Both the position numbers and the translations under genes were made by a program. This document shows, in pieces, positions 56,567 through 64,000 of a stretch of 64,000 bases of DNA. The stretch spans positions 62,001 to 126,000 of the forward strand of contig NC_089180.1 of NCBI RefSeq assembly GCF_947507565.1, read 5' to 3'. Source of the DNA: Oscarella lobularis (Eukaryota; Porifera; Homoscleromorpha; Homosclerophorida; Oscarellidae). Position 1 is the stretch's first letter, and each line of letters opens with the position of its first letter. The notes beneath the pieces are model-generated. The model ran no database searches. It was given only the letters and a program-made list of their open reading frames with translations, and was not told where the DNA came from.

Positions 56567-57012
56567 TTGTCGGCGTCTCGATCTATACCGCGTCCAATTA
56601 GCCACGGTTCCGAATATGACAAGTTCGAGGAACATCCATCGAAATTTCCTCTCACCAAATCGATGCCAAACGTGTCAGCAAAGTTGCAGGCATCGGGAGG
56701 AGCCGAATACGTTGATGACATTCCGACCTATCCTAATGAAGTTCACGGGGCTTTTATCATTTCAACGCAGGTAAGAGAGAAAATCTTCCTAAGCGGCTCT
56801 TAGTTATTCATGCATCCTATATAGGCCAATGCAACGATTAAGAAGTTGGATTTCTCTAACGTTTTGGTATGTCAACGCTAACATGGATTTACACTTTGAT
56901 GCAAGATCAGCGTTTCAGAGCCAACCAGGCGATCTTCGAGTGGTGACGAAAGATAATATTCCGTCTAACGGTATCAACGACTGGAGGTGGGACCCCTGGG
57001 CACCAGAGCCGG
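56567..57012 (+). pseudogene. Xanthine dehydrogenase/aldehyde oxidase fragment
   Basis: Exons encode RPISHGSEYDKFEEHPSKFP and MPNVSAKLQASGGAEYVDDI (56567-56769), ANATIKKLDFSNVL (about 56824-56865) and GDLRVVTKDNIPSNGINDWR, then WDPWAPEP (about 56931-57012). This follows the start of the molybdenum domain of XDH/AOX (RPVSRG..DY...P..YP, GEAEYVDDIP, KDDIPG). The iron-sulfur and FAD domains upstream and nearly all of the Moco domain downstream are absent. A weak continuation (NALVCGGEISP, about 57053-57090) may be the next exon. It stands alone between the LRP4-like gene and the ligase fragment. Confidence 0.72.
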
Positions 57013-57849
57013 TGAGTTGACAATGAGAGTCATGGCGGTTTGGGCGGCGAAAAAACGCGCTGGTCTGCGGCGGCGAAATCTCTCCAAGCGACGTAAGATA
57101 ACTTGGCAGGCGACGTTCTAATCGCTTCGGGAGTCAAGGATGGTGAGCGTTTATCGTGTAATCGTTCGGGCGTCTTTTCCACGACGCGAACGAACGCCAT
57201 GTTGGAATTAGCGTGCGGTAATCGTAGGCTTTGAGACGTTTGGGGCTCTTTCTACTGCTCATTTGGGGTACCGATGAATCCGCAGAGATATTGAGTATAG
57301 GCATAGGCATAGAGACTGCATGTCACTACACTGTGCACTACGATTCGCGAGTTCACGTGACTCCAAAAGGGGCCCGTATTGTTCGAAATGGGGCAATCTC
57401 GAATATCGTACGTTCAGTGTCTATTTGTCTGCTTCAGTCGACTTCAATGCACACTCCTAGGTCCTTTTGTGGTAATGCAACAGCAGGAACTTCCAAATCA
57501 TAGTAAATTCTTACGTGACAAATTTTCTGAACGACTTTCACCTGCTCAGGAATTAGAACAAGCGAAAGCAGCGAACACAAGCAAAGAAAAAGAAAGCGTT
57601 TGGCATTTTCTGACGACGACAGCAGTCCAAAGCGAGAATCGGCCCGAATCTCGAACGAATCCACCAAAGGTTGACCAGTCAGTCAGTCAGTCAGTCTCCC
57701 AGAATATAAGAAAGATGGATTTTTTACGTCATTTAGATTAGATGAAAGCAATTGCACCTGAGAAAAAAGAAGAAGAGAAGTGGGTCATTTTTTTCACCGA
57801 CACGTGTTTGTACAATGTTTTCCGTAGAGAAACAGTTATCGTCGATCCT
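57013..57849. other. No confidently recognised gene
   Basis: An open plus-strand stretch (57379-57741) has a Q/E-rich, coding-like composition (HSKFLRDKFSERLSPAQELE) but no family match. It might be an N-terminal exon of the ligase gene that follows; this is not supported by any signature. Confidence 0.3.
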
Positions 57850-59180
57850 TCTTCGTGCAGTCCCGACAAGAATCGATACGATCCCATATCGGATGCATGC
57901 TGGAGCAATGAACAGGAGTATGAAAAGTATCTCTCAGTAAAATTCGTTTGTTGATTTTTTTCTATTAGTGTTCCGTACCTTGCTCTGACGAAAACGTTTG
58001 ATATCTGGACGGTTTGAATAGTTTGCTTTCGTTCTTTTTTGACATGCAATCTAATTCCATGCTCCTAGACTCAAAATCATTTTGAACCTTTTTCGCTCTG
58101 TCGTTTCACTCACTCCAGACGATCTTCTGGCATGTGTTTATCTCTGTCTCAATCAGGTATAATAAAGAATAGGTTACATCCTGTCATTATTCCTTATGTG
58201 ATCTATTTTCTGTGTTGTTAGATTGGTCCTGCTTACGATGGCCTCGAGTTGGGAATAGGCGAGAGTCTTCTCATGAAAGCCGTTTCCCAGGCGACGGGCC
58301 GAACGCTTGCCTCCGTCAAATCTCAAAAGTCAAAGATGGGAGACTTGGGTGCAGTAGCACAGGTAGGAAAAATTCCAGACGGTCTTCACGATTTCATTGG
58401 CACTTGCAGATGAGTCGTACAAACCAAAGGCTCATGTTCCAACCACCAAGACTGACTGTGAAATCCGTCTTTGGCCGGCTAAAAGAAATTGCTAAAATGA
58501 CTGGCAATGCAGTAAGAGACAAGCGAGTCGACTGACTGTCTTTCCTCTCGAAGGAGTCGGCGACACGTTGAATGTCGTCGTGATTAGAGGCTACGACGGC
58601 ACCGGTAAACGAACCGGATGTTACGGCGGATTTCTGCTCGCCTGCTATGACGAAGCGACGGAGCAATTCCAGTCTATTTGCAAGGTACGGCTTCCGGCGA
58701 GACTTTTGCTTAGTCACATTACAACAACCTTATTTGTGATTAATTAATTAAGCATCCGCGTTGCCCTTTGTCCCCTGTGGAATCTCTGCTTAGAGGAGAA
58801 GACTGACCCATGAGAACACTTTCTAGATTGGAACTGGCTTCTCCGAGATGAGCAGCTTCAGAATCATACAAAATTCCTGAGGGATCACGTCATAGACGGT
58901 CCTAAGTACTATTGCTATGGTAGCAGCGTGGAAGCGGACGTCTGGTTCGATACGGTTCAGGTATGTAGGAGACGCGCGAAACTCGCGACGTGCTGCGATG
59001 AGCCTGTGGTGTCGCTACGTTTGGGAAATAAAAGCGGCCGACTTGTCCGTTTCGCCGACGCACAAAGCCGCTATTGGAATCGTAAGAGATATAAGGCGTG
59101 GGGAAAGCGGATGTTTCCTATTATGGTCACGTCCTGCAGCAGGTGGATCCCGAAAAGGGTATCTCTTTACGATTTCCATC
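57850..59180 (+). pseudogene. LIG1: DNA ligase I-like gene lacking the adenylation domain
   Basis: Exons carry YDPISDACW (about 57877), VPYLALTKTFD (about 57969), LFRSVVSLTPDDLLACVYLC (58069-58156), [20 protein letters not shown] (58222-58362), RLMFQPPRLTVKSVFGRLKE (58410-58511), [20 protein letters not shown] (about 58554-58684), FLRDHVIDGPKYY (58827-58960), VWEIKAADLSVSPTHKAAIG (about 59018-59082) and VDPEKGISLRFP (from 59143). These follow LIG1 in order, but the middle, including the KYDG active-site lysine and most of the adenylation domain, is deleted between 58511 and 58554. One frame break lies in exon 58827-58960. Ligation activity is impossible. LIG1 seals Okazaki fragments. Confidence 0.85.
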
Positions 59181-59182
59181 GA

Positions 59183-59367
59183 GGCGAATCCGGCGAACAT
59201 GTGCGTCTCGTGCCTGAGAGCGCGCGTCGACATAACGGAGGGCATTCCGAAGCAGGGAACGATCTATTTTTGCAAGTTCTGCGAGAGGTGACCCAAGCAC
59301 AAAAGCGCAGACGTCTCTATTTCACCAATAATCGATATATCGCATAAAGATACCTTCAACCTCCTGC
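59183..59367 (+). pseudogene. NMD3-like fragment joined to the ligase remnant
   Basis: IEANPANMCVSCLRARVDIT and EGIPKQGTIYFCKFCER run to a GT donor at 59288, and after a 62-bp intron RYLQPPA follows (59350-59367). This is the N-terminal zinc region of NMD3, the 60S export adaptor (PNPANICVACLRSKVDISQG, IPKQ...FCKQCQRYFQPP). The ligase reading (ISLRFP) gives way to it within about ten bases near 59175-59185, inside an exon. The rest of NMD3 is missing. Confidence 0.8.
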
Positions 59368-59661
59368 GGTTTGTGGACAAATTGCACTTTGGAATCAAGA
59401 GAGGTCGTATTCGAGGCAATCTCATGGGAAAAGGCGTCGATTTTTCCGCCCGCGCCGTCATCACACCCGACGTAAATATCCGTATTTTAAAAATTAGATG
59501 TATTAGGATAGAGACATTGTGTTGTTTTCAGGCTGCAATCGATGGTGAATCGCGGACCGAATCAGTATCCCGGGGCTAGATACGTCATGCGAGATAACCA
59601 GAGAATCGATCTGCGTTATCATCCCATGCCAAGTGACATCCACTTGACATTCGGCGACAAG
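59368..59661 (+). pseudogene. POLR2A: RNA polymerase II largest subunit (RPB1) fragment
   Basis: Two exons: [20 protein letters not shown] with ARAVITPD (to 59471), and [20 protein letters not shown] with [20 protein letters not shown] (59532-59661). They match the RPB1 segment before the active-site NADFDGD loop ([40 protein letters not shown]). About 28 residues that join them in the family are missing, so there is an internal deletion. The second exon ends at a GT donor, and a satellite starts a few bases later. Whether the NADFDGD exon follows lies beyond the window. Confidence 0.8.
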
Positions 59662-59667
59662 GTAAAA

Positions 59668-62600
59668 GATGCAGAATCAATGCAGAATCAATGCTGCATT
59701 GATGCAGAATAAATGCATCACTGCCAGCGTTGCTCAACCAATGCAGCACTGATTCTGCATTGATTCTGCATCGTTTATGCATCAATGCAGCATTGATTCT
59801 GCATATATGCAGAATTTGTTCTCAATCAATGCAGCACTGATTCTGCATTGATTCTGCATCGTTTATGCATCAATGCAGCATTGATTCTGCATCAATGCAG
59901 CATTCATTCGGCTTCAATGCAGCATTGATTCTGCATTGATTCTTCACCAATGCAGCATTGATTCTGCATCAATTCAGCATTGATTCTGCATTCTGCATAT
60001 ACGCAGAATCAATGCTGCATTGATGCTGAATCAATGCAGAATTGATGCAGAATATATTAAGAATCAATGCTTTATAGCTGCAGAATCAATGCTGCATTGA
60101 TTCTGCATTGATTCTGCATCAATGCAGCATTGATTCTTCATCAAGACAACATTGATTTTGCATGGATTCTACATCAATGCAGCATCGATTCTGCATCAAT
60201 GCAGCATTGATTCTGCATTGATTCTGCATCAATGCAGCATTGCTGCTTTGATGCAGAATCGATGCTGCATTGATGCAGAATCAATGCTACATTAATGCAC
60301 AATCAATTCTGCATTGATGCAAAATCAATGCTACATTAATGCACAATCAATTCTGCATTGATGCAGAATCAATGCTGCATTGGTGCAAAATCAATGCAGA
60401 ATCAATGCTGCATTGATGCCGAATCAATGCTGCATTAATGCCGAATGAATGCTGCATTGATGCATAATCAATGCGGCATTGATGCATAAACGATGCAGAA
60501 TCAATGCAGAATCAGTGCTGCATTGATAGAAAACAAATTCTACATCGACGCAGCATTGCAGAATCAATGCAGCATTGATTCTGCATTAATGCAGCATTGA
60601 TTCTGCATATATGCAGAATGCAGAATCAATGCTGCATTGATGCAGAATTAATGCCGAATGAATGCTGCATTGAAGAAGAATCAATGCTGCTGCATTGATG
60701 CAGAATCAATGCAGAATCTATGCTGCTTTGATGCAGAATCAATGCTGCATTGATGCATAAACGATGCAGAATTGGTGCTGCATTGATTGAGAACAAATTC
60801 TGCATTAATGCAGAATCGATGCTGAATTGATGCAGAATTTGTTCTCAATCAGTGCAGCACTGATTCTGCATTGATTCTGCATCGTTTATGCATTAATGCA
60901 GCATTCATTCGGCATTGATTCTGCATCAATGCAGCATTGGATCTGCATTCTGCATATATGCAGAATCAATGCTTCATTGATGCAGAATCAATGCTACATT
61001 AATGCAGGATCGATTCTGCATTGATGCAAAATCAATCCTGCATTGATGCAAAATCGATGCTGCATTGATGCAGAATCAATGCTACATTAATGCACAATCA
61101 ATTCTGCATTGATGCAAAATAAATGCTACATTAATGCACAATCAATTCTGCATTGATGCAAAATCAATGCTGCATTGGTGCAGAATCAATGCTGCATTGA
61201 TGCAGAATCAATACTGCATTGATGCCGAATGAATGCTGCTTTGATGCGGAATCAATGCTGCATTGATGCATAAACGATGCAGAATCAGTCCTGCATTGAT
61301 TGAGAACAAATTCTGCATTAATGCAGAATCGATACTGCATTGATGCAGAATCATTGCAGAATTAATGCTGCATTGATGCAGAATCAATGCAGAATCAATG
61401 CTGCATTGATGCAGAATCGATGCTGCATTGATGCAGAATCAATGCATCACTGCAGCATTGATTCTGCATTAATGCAGCATTGATTCTGCATAAATGCAGA
61501 ATGCAGAATCAAAGCAGAATCCATTCTGAATTGATGCGGAATCAATGCTGAATTGATGCGAAATCAATGCTGAATTGATTCTGCAATGCTGCATTGATGC
61601 AGAATCAATGCTGCATTGATGCAGAATCAATGCTGCATTGATGCAGAATCAATGCTGCATTGGTGCAGAATCAATGCAGAATCAATGCTGCATTGATGCC
61701 GAATGAATGCTGCATTAATGCATAATCAATGCTGCATTGATGCATAAACGATGCAGAATCAATGCAGAATTAGTGCTGCATTGATTGAAAACAAATTCTA
61801 CATCGATGCAGCATTGCAGAATCAATGCAGCATTGATTCTGCATTAATGCAGCATTGATTCTGCATATATGCAGAATGCAGAATCAATGCTGCATTGATG
61901 CAGATTTAATGCCGAATGAATGCTGCATTGATGAAGAATCAATGCTGCTGCATTGATGCAGAATCAATGCAGAATCAATGCTGCATTGATGCAGAATTAA
62001 TTCATCACTGCCAGCGTTGATTCTGCATTAATGCAGCATTGATTCTGCATAAATGATGAATGCAGAATCAATGCAGAATTCATGCTGAATTGATGCGGAA
62101 TCAAATCTGCATTGATGCAGAATCAATGGTGCATTGATTTTGCATCAATTCTGCATTGATTCAGCATCAATGCAGCATTGATTCTGCATCAATGCAGCAT
62201 TGATTTTGCATCAAGGCAGAATCGATTCTGCATTAATGTAGCATTGATTCTGCATCAATTCAGCATTAATTCTGCATATATGCAGAATTTGTTCTCATTC
62301 AATGCAGCACTGATTCTGCACTGATTCTGCATTGTTTATGCATCAATGCAGCATTGATTCTGCATCATTGCATCATCGATTCTGCATCAATGCAGCATTG
62401 ATTTTGCATCAATGCAGAATCGATTCTGCATCAATGTAGCATTGATTCTGCATCAACGCAGCATTGATTCTGCATCAATGCAGCATTGATTTTGCATCAA
62501 TGCAGCATTCATTTTGATTCAATGCAGAATCGATTCTGCATTAATGTAGCATTGATTCTGAATCAATGCAGCATTGATTCTGCATCAATGCAGCATTGAT

Positions 62601-64000
62601 TTTGCATCAATGCAGCATTCATTTTGCATCAATTCAGAATCGATTCTGCGTTAATGTAGCATTGATTCTGCATCAATGCAGCATTGATTCTGCATATATG
62701 CAGAATGCAGAATCAATGCTGCATTTATGCCGAATGAATGCTGCATTGATGCAGAATTAATGCTGCATTGATGCATAAACGATGCAGAATTAGTGCTGCA
62801 TTGATTAAGAACAAATTCTGCATTAATGCAGAATCGATGCTGCATTGATGCAGAATCAATGCATCAATGCAGCATTGATTCAGCATCAATGCAGCATTGA
62901 TTCTGCATCAGTGCAGCATTGATTTTGCATCAATGCAGAATCGATTCTGCATTAATGTAGCATTGATTCTGCATCAAAGCAGCATTGATTCTGCATCAAT
63001 GCAGCATTGATTTTGCATCAATGCAGCATTCATTTTGATTCAATGCAGAATCGATTCTGCATTAATGTAGCATTGATTCTGAATCAATGCAGCATTGATT
63101 CTGCATCAATGCAGCATTGATTTTGCATCAATGCAGCATTCATTTTGCATCAATGCAGAATCGATTCTGCGTTAATGTAGCATTGATTCTGCATCAATGC
63201 AGCATTGATTCTGCATATATGCAGAATGCAGAATCAATGCTGCATTGATGCCGAATGAATGCTGCATTGATGCAGAATTAATGCTCCATTGATGCATAAA
63301 CGATGCAGAATTAGTGCTGCATTGATTAAGAACAAATTCTGCATTAATGCAGAATCGATGCTGCATTGATGCAGAATCAATGCATCAATGCAGCATTGAT
63401 TCAGCATCAATGCAGCATTGATTCTGCATCAGTGCAGCATTGATTTTGCATCAATGCAGCATCGATTCTGCATCACTGCAGCATTGATTTTGCATCAATG
63501 CAGAATCGATTCTGCATTAATGTAGCATTGATTCTGCATCAATGCAGCATTGATTCTGCATATATGCAGAATGCAGAATCAATGCTGCATTGATGCCGAA
63601 TGAATGCTGCTTTGATGCAGAATCAATTCTGCATTGATTCCGAATGAATGCTGCATTGATACATAAACGATGCATAATCATTGCTGCCTATATTGAGAAC
63701 AAATTCTGCATTAATGCAGAATCGATGCTGCATTGATGCAGAATCGATGCTGCATTGATGCAGAATTAATGAATTACTGCAGCATTGATTCTGCATTAAT
63801 GCAGCATTGATTCTGCATAAATGCAGAATGCAGAATCAATGCAGAATCCATGCTGAATTGATACGGAATCAATGCTGAATATATGCGGAATCAATGCTGA
63901 ATTGATTCTGCAATGCTGCATTGATGCAGAATCAATGCTGCATTGATGCAGAATCAATGCTGCATTAATCAATGCTGCATTGGTGCAGAATCAATGCAGA
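59668..64000. repeat. Palindrome-rich satellite (tgcattgatgcagaatcaa), continuing past the window
   Basis: More than 4.3 kb of short units mixing gcagaatcaatgctgcattgat and its reverse complement. A longer marker (gcataaacgatgcagaat, later gaacaaattctgcattaatg) recurs at about 60480, 60765, 61265, 61740, 62775, 63295 and 63670 in one direction and at about 59775, 59845, 60835 and 62285 inverted. A 521-bp period links 62340-62870 with 62861-63390. No spacer-repeat regularity of CRISPR type and no gene is present. Confidence 0.96.

Noticed and set aside
59668-64000. CRISPR-like or integron-like array
   Set aside because: There are no constant repeats separated by unique spacers; units are variants of one word in both orientations, in animal DNA.

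Overview
The window is animal nuclear DNA. Genes have many small exons separated by spliceosomal introns of about 50-100 bp. The gene content is metazoan: an MDM2-type RING, a tandem-DED caspase, an LDLR-like and an LRP4-like receptor, and fragments of an Eph receptor, Mind bomb and GRIP. Short introns and compact spacing suggest an early-branching animal, most likely a sponge, possibly homoscleromorph. This is an inference from gene structure and family content; no species marker was identified.

Layout. 0-5.3 kb: the C-terminal exon of an MDM2-like gene, a VWA5A-like gene, and a damaged second VWA5A copy fused to a piece of FUT8. 5.4-14 kb: BCAP31, a GRIP-like PDZ fragment, a DED caspase and an LDLR-like receptor. 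14.4-18.1 kb: fragments or damaged copies of MIB, RPL13, RAD51C, BPNT1 and SCYL1. 18.9-24.1 kb: an A1CF/RBM47-like RNA-binding protein, UBE2J1 and an intronless sphingosine-1-phosphate lyase. 24.2-31.1 kb: a perfect 30-bp inverted repeat, then pieces of ANKFY1, an Eph receptor, a coiled-coil gene, an EF-hand gene, RACK1, ABTB2 and a membrane/Death-domain gene. 32.5-36.9 kb: minisatellites and an orphan membrane protein with a broken copy. 37.1-47.3 kb: one cytochrome b5 reductase gene whose penultimate and last exons are separated by an 8.8-kb intron filled by a 21/24-bp minisatellite, itself holding a 1.3-kb 9-bp array. 48.1-55.8 kb: a complete LRP4-like receptor. 56.6-59.7 kb: fragments of xanthine dehydrogenase/aldehyde oxidase, DNA ligase I, NMD3 and RNA polymerase II RPB1 lined up on one strand, followed by a palindrome-rich satellite running to the window end.

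Two features stand out. First, many pieces of unrelated conserved genes keep their introns but lack essential parts, and several are joined directly to one another, which points to DNA-level duplication and rejoining rather than retroposition. Second, two independent satellite expansions begin a few bases inside a 5' splice site. Several otherwise well-conserved genes also show single frame breaks (CYB5R, UBE2J1, RPL13), so uncorrected assembly indels must be weighed against true decay. All identifications come from reading translations against remembered family sequences; no database search was run.
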